A stretch of DNA of 25,993 bases from a virus. The stretch's first letter is position 1. Each line of letters starts with the position of its first letter. Positions 1 through 5,565 of this stretch are shown here, piece by piece. Location: the IMG/VR virus record IMGVR_UViG_3300027985_001911, positions 1 to 25,993 of that record; one strand, 5' to 3'. The notes under the pieces are model-generated. The model did no database searches. It saw only the letters and a program-made list of their open reading frames with translations, and was not told the origin of the DNA. Position numbers and translations under genes: made by a program.

Positions 1-132
1 AAGGGCGTGACAATAACTATAAAAGATAATAATGAAGATGGTAGTCAAGTCAGCTTTTCATTATGTCGCATGGAAATGATTGAGGCTTTAGAATATATAC
101 TTCAAAAAATCAAAGCACGTCCGCTTCCGTAA
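1..132 (+). CDS. 3' end of an unidentified gene
   Basis: An open frame runs in from the left edge and stops with TAA at 130-132, giving 43 residues that end in KARPLP. It contains SLCRMEMIEALEYILQKI, which looks like an amphipathic helix near the C terminus. A strong hairpin at 141-188 follows at once, which supports this being a real gene end. I do not recognise the family. In a Mu-like phage this position would hold early or middle genes, but nothing in the fragment shows a function. Confidence 0.5.
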   Translation, partial: KGVTITIKDNNEDGSQVSFSLCRMEMIEALEYILQKIKARPLP

Positions 133-140
133 GGTTGCCG

Positions 141-188
141 ATAACGCAATTATACAAGCCGTTTCAATGGCTTGTATAATTGTGTTAT
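141..188. terminator. Strong hairpin after the first gene fragment
   Basis: Arms 141-160 and 169-188 pair over 20 bp with a single G-U wobble around an 8-base loop (GTTTCAAT). No long T-run follows on the plus strand, so it may be a terminator or a processing/stability hairpin. It separates the upstream gene end at 132 from the small gene starting at 226. Confidence 0.5.
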
Positions 189-225
189 AGAATTGGATTG
201 ATTAACAAATTAATAATAATAGCAA

Positions 226-348
226 ATGAGAAAAATAGAAATTACGCTTCTTACACTTTTTTATGTGTTTGTGGGAGCATGGTTATTGGCTATGTTTATC
301 GACTGGCGCTTACGCCGAAAGTATAACAAACAGAACCCCAAACACTAG
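226..348 (+). CDS. Small single-pass membrane peptide (40 aa)
   Basis: ATG at 226 opens a 40-residue frame ending at TAG 346-348. It begins MRKIEITLLTLFYVFVGAWL, one hydrophobic segment of about 20 residues (5-25), followed by a strongly basic tail (DWRLRRKYNKQ). This positive-inside layout predicts a type of small inner-membrane protein. The start lies in an A-rich context (AATAATAGCAA) like other starts in the window. Its stop overlaps the stop of the convergent gene at 345-803 by a few bases. Small membrane peptides of this kind are common as phage accessory genes. No function can be assigned, and it could be a chance frame. Confidence 0.5.
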   Translation: MRKIEITLLTLFYVFVGAWLLAMFIDWRLRRKYNKQNPKH

Positions 349-803
349 AGTGTACGTATAGTGGCAGTAGGTACAGCCGTGTTGATATTACGCTTGCCAA
401 GCATAGTATTTATAGCATTGTTCGTAGTAGGTTTTTTATTGTGCCATGGCTCAATGTACTTTTGGTGCAGGCTTATCACACTGCTATTGTCTACCTCTTT
501 GCATATAGCATACAGCGGGCGCAGCTTGTGGTAGCGTACCAGCATAAACTTACGCTGGTCGGCAATAATACTAACCAAAGTTTTAGGCTTGTATTGTCGC
601 TTACCGCACAACCACCATAGCCTAATAAGCAGGTAAACAATATTAGGGGATACTGTAAGTAGCAACAATAACCATATTGGTATAGTTACTTTTATATAAA
701 GTACTCCAAAATACTCTAGTGCAAAACCCGATACAAAGCTAATAGCTATAGCAACGGCATTAAATACCGATATGCTTTTTAGAAATGATGACAGTTTTTT
801 CAT
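345..803 (-). CDS. Putative two-helix membrane protein
   Basis: I place the start at the Met of MKKLSSFLKS (803). An upstream in-frame Met at 818 exists, but it would add MYFWF only. The 152-residue product has two hydrophobic segments (about residues 14-35 and 38-60) followed by a basic, hydrophilic C-terminal portion of about 90 residues (WWLCGKRQYKPKT onward) that would be cytoplasmic. The gene points opposite to its neighbours: convergent with the 226-348 peptide and divergent from the KilA-N gene. That arrangement is typical of accessory cargo rather than a structural operon. I do not recognise a family. A role in superinfection exclusion or host defence is possible but unsupported by any motif. 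Confidence 0.55.
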   Translation of the reverse strand: MKKLSSFLKSISVFNAVAIAISFVSGFALEYFGVLYIKVTIPIWLLLLLTVSPNIVYLLIRLWWLCGKRQYKPKTLVSIIADQRKFMLVRYHKLRPLYAICKEVDNSSVISLHQKYIEPWHNKKPTTNNAINTMLGKRNINTAVPTATIRTL

Positions 804-934
804 AAACCAAAAATACAAAAAATGACAACAAGACGGAGAGGAAACTACCCGTCTGGTTCATCGCTCCGCGTTAGAATTGCAAGTCACCCCTACGTAGGCA
901 GTGTTTTTTGTTTAATCCATAAAAATGACTTACA

Positions 935-1573
935 ATGGAATTAAGAAAGAATGAAAAGCAGGCTACTAACCTGCAAGTAGTAATGGTAAACGATGAACGT
1001 TTTGCCATTGAAGAAAGAAATGGTAACATTAGTTTTAACCTTACCATGATGTCAAAGAAGTATGGTAGACCTAAAAGTCCGGGTAACTGGTTAAGGACAG
1101 ACGAGGCTCAACGCTACTTAAAAGCATTAACCGTGATGCAAAAATGCGACACGGTTGATTTGGTGGATGTTAGACAAGGCGGAACACCCGAGAAGCAAGG
1201 AACATGGACAACAGACTATAGAATAGCCATGCGCTTTGCACAGTGGCTTGATATGGACTTTGCTATTGCTGTAGATGAATTAATACACAAAGTACTAACC
1301 GGTCAGGCTGTAGTGTTAGAACCCAAACGTGGCGTAATGCCTGTTTACTTCAACAACAAAAAGCTTTTTCCATACCGCGACACACTTGAAGCTTTTGGCC
1401 GTAAACGTAATGGGAATGTGAGCCGCAGAAAAGCAAGGTATCCACAACACTTTGTTAATATTTTCGGGCGTAACTTTATTACAGAACAGCTATTCGACCA
1501 TTTAGCAGGTTATTACGACTATGTTAATTACAAACAGTTAACAATTGATTTTGGAGGGCAAGACAATGGATAA
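935..1573 (+). CDS. KilA-N domain DNA-binding protein
   Basis: The 212-residue product carries a recognisable KilA-N domain in about residues 20-125. Markers are the early strand NGNISFNLTMMSKKYGR, then NWLRTDEAQRYLKAL, and the signature GTWTTDYRIAMRFAQWLDMDFAIAVDELI. KilA-N domains occur in phage and large DNA virus proteins and bind nucleic acid. In Bacteroidota prophages they are often antirepressor-like or regulatory proteins. The C-terminal part (residues 130-212) is basic and unassigned. The start ATG at 935 follows TTTAATCCATAAAAATGACTTACA. The stop overlaps the start of the next gene by 8 bases (ATGGATAA), indicating translational coupling. The domain call is firm; the regulatory role is inferred. 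Confidence 0.85.
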   Translation: MELRKNEKQATNLQVVMVNDERFAIEERNGNISFNLTMMSKKYGRPKSPGNWLRTDEAQRYLKALTVMQKCDTVDLVDVRQGGTPEKQGTWTTDYRIAMRFAQWLDMDFAIAVDELIHKVLTGQAVVLEPKRGVMPVYFNNKKLFPYRDTLEAFGRKRNGNVSRRKARYPQHFVNIFGRNFITEQLFDHLAGYYDYVNYKQLTIDFGGQDNG

Positions 1574-1805
1574 AACAGATAAAAACATAATAGCAGGCTT
1601 AATTGACCTAATAACCAAAGAAGCCGAGGCTGAGTTTATAGCGGAAGTGCTTGATGATATATACTTTATATTAGCTCAAAATGTAGCTGCCGACCCCGAC
1701 CGTGCTTTACCTGGTAAGCATGAAATTGATAAAAGTATGTACTACCTACACTATTTGCGCGATATGTTTGCAGGAAAATTTGAACCCGATTTACAAGTGG
1801 TTTAA
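1566..1805 (+). CDS. Small acidic protein coupled to the KilA-N gene
   Basis: I choose ATG 1566 (MDKTDKNIIAGL) because it overlaps the upstream stop as ATGGATAA and has a GGAGG motif at 1553-1557, one of the few clear Shine-Dalgarno sequences here. An earlier in-frame start at 1545 lies upstream of that motif. The 79-residue product is acidic and helical (LIDLITKEAEAEFIAEVLDDIYFILAQN), with HEIDKSMYYLHYLRDMFAG near the end. It has no signal peptide or membrane segment. Coupling to the KilA-N gene suggests a partner or co-regulated role. I do not recognise a family. Confidence 0.65.
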   Translation: MDKTDKNIIAGLIDLITKEAEAEFIAEVLDDIYFILAQNVAADPDRALPGKHEIDKSMYYLHYLRDMFAGKFEPDLQVV

Positions 1806-1825
1806 ATCAAATAATAACAGCGTTT

Positions 1826-1862
1826 AAAACGAGGGTTTCGCTTTGAGCGAAGCCCTCGTTTT
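1826..1862. terminator. Bidirectional terminator between convergent genes
   Basis: A 17-bp stem (1826-1842 with 1846-1862; one G-U wobble) closes on a TTG loop. Its outer bases are A-tract on the left and T-tract on the right, so it can act in both directions. It sits between the plus-strand gene ending at 1805 and the minus-strand gene ending at 1865, as expected for a shared terminator. The core GGGTTTCGCT/AGCGAAGCCC recurs at 5494-5528. Confidence 0.85.
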
Positions 1863-1864
1863 TG

Positions 1865-2380
1865 TTATACGTTATTCAAGTCGAAAGTATAAGCTATTAC
1901 ATACTCCTGAATACCATCGTCGCGCATTTGTCGTTGCATAGAGTGTCGCAGCAGCATAGTAGCCTGTTGGATAATGTTAATTCCGTGCAGGGTATTGTGT
2001 ATAAGTTGAGCCAGCTCCTTTATGTTGGAGGCAGCTGTTTGTTGTGTTACCGGTGTAAGGGTGCTGCTGTTGGTGAGTTTTATGTCGGCAAGGCGTACGG
2101 TAAGCATACATTTGGCTTCCTGCCTTAGCTGCGGTATATGTGCAGGGTTGCGTACCATATTGTTATATGCGGCATTGCTTACGTCAATTAAAGCACACGG
2201 CCATTTTACAGGTGGGTTCTGACTGTAGTAGTCGAGTTGACCCCAGTCTTCATCTACATAGTTAATACCCGGTACCTGAGTAAGCAGTTGTTTTACATTG
2301 TTTTCAACAATTACCAACGGCGAAGTGTCGGTTTGTGGTTCTATGGGCGTTAAGCCCGAAGCGTTGTAGTTTTGTTCCAT
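1865..2380 (-). CDS. Probable tail-completion/terminator-like protein
   Basis: The product has 171 residues. It is the last gene of the minus-strand packaging and head block, after the gpG-like gene. The N terminus (MEQNYNASGLTPIEPQTDTS) is disordered. The body reads like a small alpha/beta virion protein: VENNVKQLLTQVPGINYVDEDWGQLDYYSQNPPVKWPCALID, then a strand CMLTVRLADIKL and a closing strand EYVIAYTFDL. Mu-like phages encode gp37-type (DUF1834-like) tail-terminator proteins near this point, and the 'ligand-wedge-strand' layout fits that class. The assignment rests mainly on gene order and length. It could instead be another head-tail joining protein. Confidence 0.5.
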   Translation of the reverse strand: MEQNYNASGLTPIEPQTDTSPLVIVENNVKQLLTQVPGINYVDEDWGQLDYYSQNPPVKWPCALIDVSNAAYNNMVRNPAHIPQLRQEAKCMLTVRLADIKLTNSSTLTPVTQQTAASNIKELAQLIHNTLHGINIIQQATMLLRHSMQRQMRDDGIQEYVIAYTFDLNNV

Positions 2381-2403
2381 TGTTATTATTATTATATTGT
2401 TAG

Positions 2404-2451
2404 AGACGCAAGATATTGCGTCTTTACCATCAGACGCAATATCTTGCGTCT
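2404..2451. repeat. Inverted pair of the palindromic AGACGCAA repeat
   Basis: Two copies of a 20-base near-palindrome lie head to head: AGACGCAAGATATTGCGTCT at 2404-2423 and its reverse complement AGACGCAATATCTTGCGTCT at 2432-2451, separated by 8 bases. Either unit can form an 8-bp stem, and the pair can form one long stem. It fills the gap between two minus-strand genes and ends next to the stop codon of the gpG-like gene at 2452. Further copies lie at 6760-6833 and 14662-14709. Repeats of this kind are widespread in Bacteroidota intergenic DNA. Confidence 0.85.
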
Positions 2452-3000
2452 TTACCTTTTTATTAGTTGGTTGGCAAGTTCTTTAAAGTTGCGGTCGGCA
2501 ATTTGCTCCACTAATGTATCGACAGTATGGTGGTGTCCTATAAATTGTCGCTGCTCTATTTTCATTTTATGGCCAACAGGTAGTAGTGCCAGGGCTTTCC
2601 ATTTTTCGGCCTCCTCGCTTAGTTTTCGGGTACGCTGTGTGTTAACCTTTTTTTTGCTTTTTACATTGTACACATTGGCAGCTCCTGAACACTTGTAATA
2701 CATAGCCCAAAAGAACCGTTTCATTTTGGCTGTTACGGTAATAGTTCCGCCACTGTTGTGAATATTGGCGTATGACATATTGCTGCTAAACACCACTTCG
2801 GTACCCGATATTTTAGCCTTAACACTGTTGCGTAATCGGCCTGAGCGTTGCATAAGTGAACCTTTGCTGTTTGGGTATCGTTCGGCAGGCCACTTTTTAT
2901 TGAAAAAGGCTTTACGCTCAAAGTTCTTATCAAACTCATCGGCGAGCTTAACCTTAATGTCGGCAAGTATTTGTTTTGTAAAGTTGTTCATATTGTCCAC
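2452..3000 (-). CDS. Mu gpG-like phage virion morphogenesis protein
   Basis: The 182-residue product matches the phage virion morphogenesis / tail completion family (Mu gpG, P2 gpS-like). Visible hallmarks are an N-terminal helix (QILADIKVKLADEFDKNFERKAF), the segment SLMQRSGRLRNSVKAKISG, the strand VVFSSNMSYANIHNSGGTI, and the late IEQRQFIGHHH motif that corresponds to the family's 'PxRxFxG' segment. A Lys/Arg-rich insertion (KSKKKVNTQRTRK) lies between them. The family acts in head completion and tail joining. It sits directly downstream of the MuF-like gene, as in Mu (gp30-gp31). An alternative start three residues in (MNNF) is possible. Confidence 0.85.
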   Translation of the reverse strand: MDNMNNFTKQILADIKVKLADEFDKNFERKAFFNKKWPAERYPNSKGSLMQRSGRLRNSVKAKISGTEVVFSSNMSYANIHNSGGTITVTAKMKRFFWAMYYKCSGAANVYNVKSKKKVNTQRTRKLSEEAEKWKALALLPVGHKMKIEQRQFIGHHHTVDTLVEQIADRNFKELANQLIKR

Positions 3001-3106
3001 TAATTACACTAATTATCACTAATGGTATTAAAATATTTTGTAATTTTGTATATATAAAGCGATTAACATTGCGACATGCGGACTGTATCCGCTGATGCGA
3101 CGGGTG

Positions 3107-4153
3107 TTAGTCGTTTTGTTTTTTTAGCCTATCTACAATTGAATAAATAAGCCTTTTTCCATCTTTAAACTCTTTAACCAATATCCACGAAGGCTCATTA
3201 TTAATGTCAATTTTATAAGCATCTACATGTTTTATAAAATCATCATTGTGTGATGATGGCATTGAATTAGTTTTCTTTGCTGACTTACAAATATTTTCAA
3301 AATCATAAAGCACCGCATTCTTTTCTTCATAATGCTTATGAGGTTGATTAATAATTTCTTTAATACCAACACCGTTTAGTTCAGCTTTCTCGCCATTAAT
3401 ATCAAAAGTTTTGCCCTGAAGGTTTTCTTTTGCCCAGGCTTTTATTTTTTTGCGTTGAACTTTACGAGCCTCCTGTTTTATAAGCTGATAAGCCTTACAC
3501 CGTTCGCCTTCGTTTTGCAGTACAATATCGGCATAGCCTATAAGGTGGCTAAGGTTAGTTTTACTACCGTCGCAATTTTTAGGCACATAACCGTTTTTAG
3601 GTGGGAACAGCTTTTTATCCTGCCCCGGATTGAAACGAAACATAGCATCAGGTTCTTTACCGTTCTTTGTTTTTCGGCCGGTTGCGTTACGTCCTTTTTC
3701 AATAGCATCGTTTGAGCTGCTTGTTTTGTAGTCGGCAGCCAATACTTCTATGGCTTTACAACGGCAATTATGAGCTATGCCAAGTTGAGTAATATAACTT
3801 TCGTCATCAACTACCGATAAGTTATATACTTTTCCGTTATATTTTTCAGTATTTTTATGACTAACAATAATATAGCGGTTATGGAAAAAAGTTTGAGTCC
3901 AAAAGTGATAAGCAGAATTGAACTTATTGAGGGTACTAATATTAGCGATGCCATTGAATTGCGGTACTTTGCTCAAAAACTTAGTTACCGAAAACTCAGT
4001 AAACTTTGGGGAATAAATAACCGTACCATAGCAAAAGTAATATCTTATTGTGGTAAAGAGCCTCGCAGGGGCAGTGAGGCAATAAGAACACAATGGATTA
4101 ATACCCCTGAACGACGAAAACAGGCGGGTGAAAATTTGGCTAACATAAATCAT
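3107..4153 (-). CDS. MuF-like head protein, C half: split-intein C part plus C-extein with nuclease-like tail
   Basis: Same reading frame as the N half (4490-5443) but separated from it by stops. Residues 97-129 form an intein C-terminal splicing segment: GKVYNLSVVDDESYI (block F) and GIAHN (block G). The next residue, Cys130, begins CRCKAIEVLAADY, the second half of the MuF-family CRC motif. The remaining extein (219 residues) has a basic linker and a terminal domain (about 250-348: INQPHKHYEEKNAVLYDFENICKSAK … WILVKEFKDGKRLIYSIVDRL). This resembles the barnase/EndoU/colicin-like nuclease domains (PBECR) fused to phage MuF proteins; that call is by eye and tentative. The only Met upstream of the splice domain is at 4153, so either about 96 antisense-derived residues precede it or an unusual internal start is used. 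Confidence 0.7.
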   Translation of the reverse strand: MIYVSQIFTRLFSSFRGINPLCSYCLTAPARLFTTIRYYFCYGTVIYSPKFTEFSVTKFLSKVPQFNGIANISTLNKFNSAYHFWTQTFFHNRYIIVSHKNTEKYNGKVYNLSVVDDESYITQLGIAHNCRCKAIEVLAADYKTSSSNDAIEKGRNATGRKTKNGKEPDAMFRFNPGQDKKLFPPKNGYVPKNCDGSKTNLSHLIGYADIVLQNEGERCKAYQLIKQEARKVQRKKIKAWAKENLQGKTFDINGEKAELNGVGIKEIINQPHKHYEEKNAVLYDFENICKSAKKTNSMPSSHNDDFIKHVDAYKIDINNEPSWILVKEFKDGKRLIYSIVDRLKKQND

Positions 4154-4846
4154 AATCTTGCATTAAAAGGGTTACATATCAGACAAGGAAAAACAAAAGA
4201 GAATAGCGAACTTATAAGGCGTGTAGCAGAGAAACTAAAAATGTCTTCATCGTTTAATAATCCGCAAATAAGAGCTAAGGCTATAGCCAATGCAGAAATA
4301 ACAAGAAAAAAATACCCTGAGCGTAATCCGTATTTAATGTCGCCTAAAACATTATGCGAACAGATTATGTATAAGTTTTTAACCGATAATAATATTGAGT
4401 TTAAATTTAGATTCATCATTGAAGGTTATTTTGTTAATTTTTATTTGCCTATTCATAATATATGTATTGATATTGTAGGTAAAAACAGGTTACCTCTTTC
4501 TTACAAACGACATAATACCATACTTGAGCAGGATTATGGTATTGTGTATTGCATTACTGACTTTGTTAAAAAATCCAACTTTAGCGACTTGTATAATTAT
4601 ATCACCTCGCTTAATATTATTGGCAGTGTTCCATCCTTTGAAAGTAAAGAATCGGTGATTTGGGGTACAAGAAACTCTAAACCCTTTGGAAAAGAGAGTA
4701 ATCAGGTTACCGTTAAATGTGTTTATGTGGATTCCTTCTACAAGCTTTACATTTCCGCTCCCACCAATTAAATAGTTTAATTGTTTAATTTCTTCTATGT
4801 TTTCCCAACCTTTTGCAGTTAATATTTTAGTTCCGGGGGCAAAGCA
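3767..4846 (-). other. Intein inserted at the MuF CRC motif, split by stop codons
   Basis: Boundaries are defined by splice chemistry. The first residue is Cys (codon 4844-4846) after extein PPLGWN, and the last residues are His-Asn (3767-3772) before extein Cys (3764-3766). Joining the flanks recreates GWN-CRCKAIEV, a typical MuF motif. Block A is CFAPGTKILTAKGWENIEEI and block B is GFRVSCTPNHRFFTFKGW, with the conserved Thr and His of TxxH. A GD motif follows (NNIKRGDIII). Blocks F/G are near the C end. The insert is 1080 bases (360 codons, in frame with both exteins). Eight in-frame stops at 4163-4492 prevent one continuous chain, so splicing in cis is impossible. A split intein working in trans is the favoured reading; a decayed intein is the alternative. 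Confidence 0.85.
3857..4771 (+). CDS. Homing-endonuclease-like gene nested antisense inside the intein
   Basis: 304 residues (an alternative start MEKSLSP lies at 3881), lying completely within the intein but on the other strand. Residues 40-90 hold a helix-turn-helix (LSYRKLSKLWGINNRTIAKVI) followed by the basic segment EPRRGSEAIRTQWINTPERR, common in DNA-binding parts of homing endonucleases. Residues 161-250 look like a Vsr/DUF559-type nuclease fold: SPKTLCEQIMYKFLTDNNIE, IIEGYFVNFYLPIHNICIDIVG, then a strand-helix ending CITDFVKKSNFSDLYNYI. The usual VDF Asp is Asn194 here and the usual Glu/Asp-Gly segment is IDIVG, so activity may be reduced. Residues 251-304 are opposite intein blocks A/B. 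Free-standing nucleases of the EDxHD/Vsr type are known beside split inteins in 'fractured' genes. A weak promoter-like TAATTTTG at 3041 points this way. Confidence 0.7.
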   Translation: MTNNNIAVMEKSLSPKVISRIELIEGTNISDAIELRYFAQKLSYRKLSKLWGINNRTIAKVISYCGKEPRRGSEAIRTQWINTPERRKQAGENLANINHNLALKGLHIRQGKTKENSELIRRVAEKLKMSSSFNNPQIRAKAIANAEITRKKYPERNPYLMSPKTLCEQIMYKFLTDNNIEFKFRFIIEGYFVNFYLPIHNICIDIVGKNRLPLSYKRHNTILEQDYGIVYCITDFVKKSNFSDLYNYITSLNIIGSVPSFESKESVIWGTRNSKPFGKESNQVTVKCVYVDSFYKLYISAPTN

Positions 4847-5443
4847 ATTCCACCCCAAAGGCGGCATATATTCTTTCCAAAACGGGTCGGTTTTTGGTAG
4901 TGTAGTTCCGTTAATATCGGCATGGCTGTCACGTACCTTTTCATCGCCTGCAGTACGGTATTGCAAATGGTAACGGTCGGTATTATCGCTATACTCTTGC
5001 CATTGTTCAGCAGCTTGTGCGCTATGTATTGCAAAGTTGTATTCAGTTTCCAGGTATCGCGCATTATATTGCACGTTCATTTTCTTAACCTTTTGCTCAA
5101 AGCTTTGGAATGAACGTATCTGACCACTTTCATCAACCAAATAAGAACGAGCTTCACGCAGTTGTTTATCGGTTTTTAATGCTGAGAAAATAAAAGCATC
5201 GTGGCTCAGGTACTCACGCATGGCTCCCGATACTTCGGTACTAATTACACTATCAAAAGTTTGGTAAGTTTGCTCAAATAGTTCACGGTACTCGGGAGTA
5301 TCGAACAGTTGCTCTACATTATAGCCTTTAGCCTTATACACTTTACTGTATGCTGCGGCAGCCTTTTGCATAGCTTTTTTAATATCAATAGTTACCGAAG
5401 TGCTGAGCATAGCACTTTGCTCCAACTGATACTGTTGGCTCAT
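4490..5443 (-). CDS. MuF-like (Mu gp30/F, SPP1 gp7-type) head morphogenesis protein, N half plus split-intein N part
   Basis: Residues 1-199 are the N-extein of a MuF-family minor head protein. The family signatures are KVYKAKGYNVEQLFDTPEYRELFEQTYQTF, the long helical middle, YNFAIHSAQAAEQWQEY, and YHLQYRTAGDEKVRDSHADINGTTLP…DPFWKEYMPPLGWN. Cys200 starts the intein, and 118 intein residues follow to the stop at 4490-4492. MuF proteins sit inside or at the portal of the head, and some carry ejected effector domains. The gene follows the portal gene across a 122-base gap containing a hairpin. Without splicing this chain lacks the second half of the CRC motif and the whole C-terminal domain. Trans-splicing with the 3107-4153 product would give a protein of about 418 residues. 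Confidence 0.85.
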   Translation of the reverse strand: MSQQYQLEQSAMLSTSVTIDIKKAMQKAAAAYSKVYKAKGYNVEQLFDTPEYRELFEQTYQTFDSVISTEVSGAMREYLSHDAFIFSALKTDKQLREARSYLVDESGQIRSFQSFEQKVKKMNVQYNARYLETEYNFAIHSAQAAEQWQEYSDNTDRYHLQYRTAGDEKVRDSHADINGTTLPKTDPFWKEYMPPLGWNCFAPGTKILTAKGWENIEEIKQLNYLIGGSGNVKLVEGIHINTFNGNLITLFSKGFRVSCTPNHRFFTFKGWNTANNIKRGDIIIQVAKVGFFNKVSNAIHNTIILLKYGIMSFVRKR

Positions 5444-5493
5444 GAGTGTGTGAAAAGCATTGTAATAAGCCCTGTTACTACGGTAGGTTTTAC

Positions 5494-5528
5494 TATTCAG
5501 GGTTTCGCTTTGAGCGAAGCCCTGAATA
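5494..5528. terminator. Hairpin between portal and MuF genes
   Basis: Arms 5494-5509 and 5513-5528 pair over 16 bp with one G-U wobble and a TTG loop. The inner core is identical to the terminator at 1826-1862, while the outer bases differ on both arms and still pair. It is followed leftward by the MuF gene on the same strand, so it may attenuate rather than end transcription. Adjacent bases 5529-5554 hold a TTGAAC-type microsatellite. Confidence 0.6.
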
Positions 5529-5565
5529 TTTGAACGTTGAACTTTTGAACCTTTACCGTCAGGGC

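Noticed and set aside
1862-2128. Plus-strand open frame opposite the tail-completion gene
   Set aside because: It overlaps the terminator and a better minus-strand gene, and has no coding features of its own.
4150-4419. Minus-strand open frame of 89 residues inside the intein, hydrophobic
   Set aside because: It lies in a different frame from the intein halves and is antisense to the nuclease core; its hydrophobicity follows from A/T-rich antisense codons and it has no motif.
3107-5443. MuF gene interrupted by a group I or group II intron
   Set aside because: The insert boundaries coincide with intein splice residues (Cys1, His-Asn/Cys+1) and the protein blocks are clear, so a protein-level element explains it better than an RNA intron.
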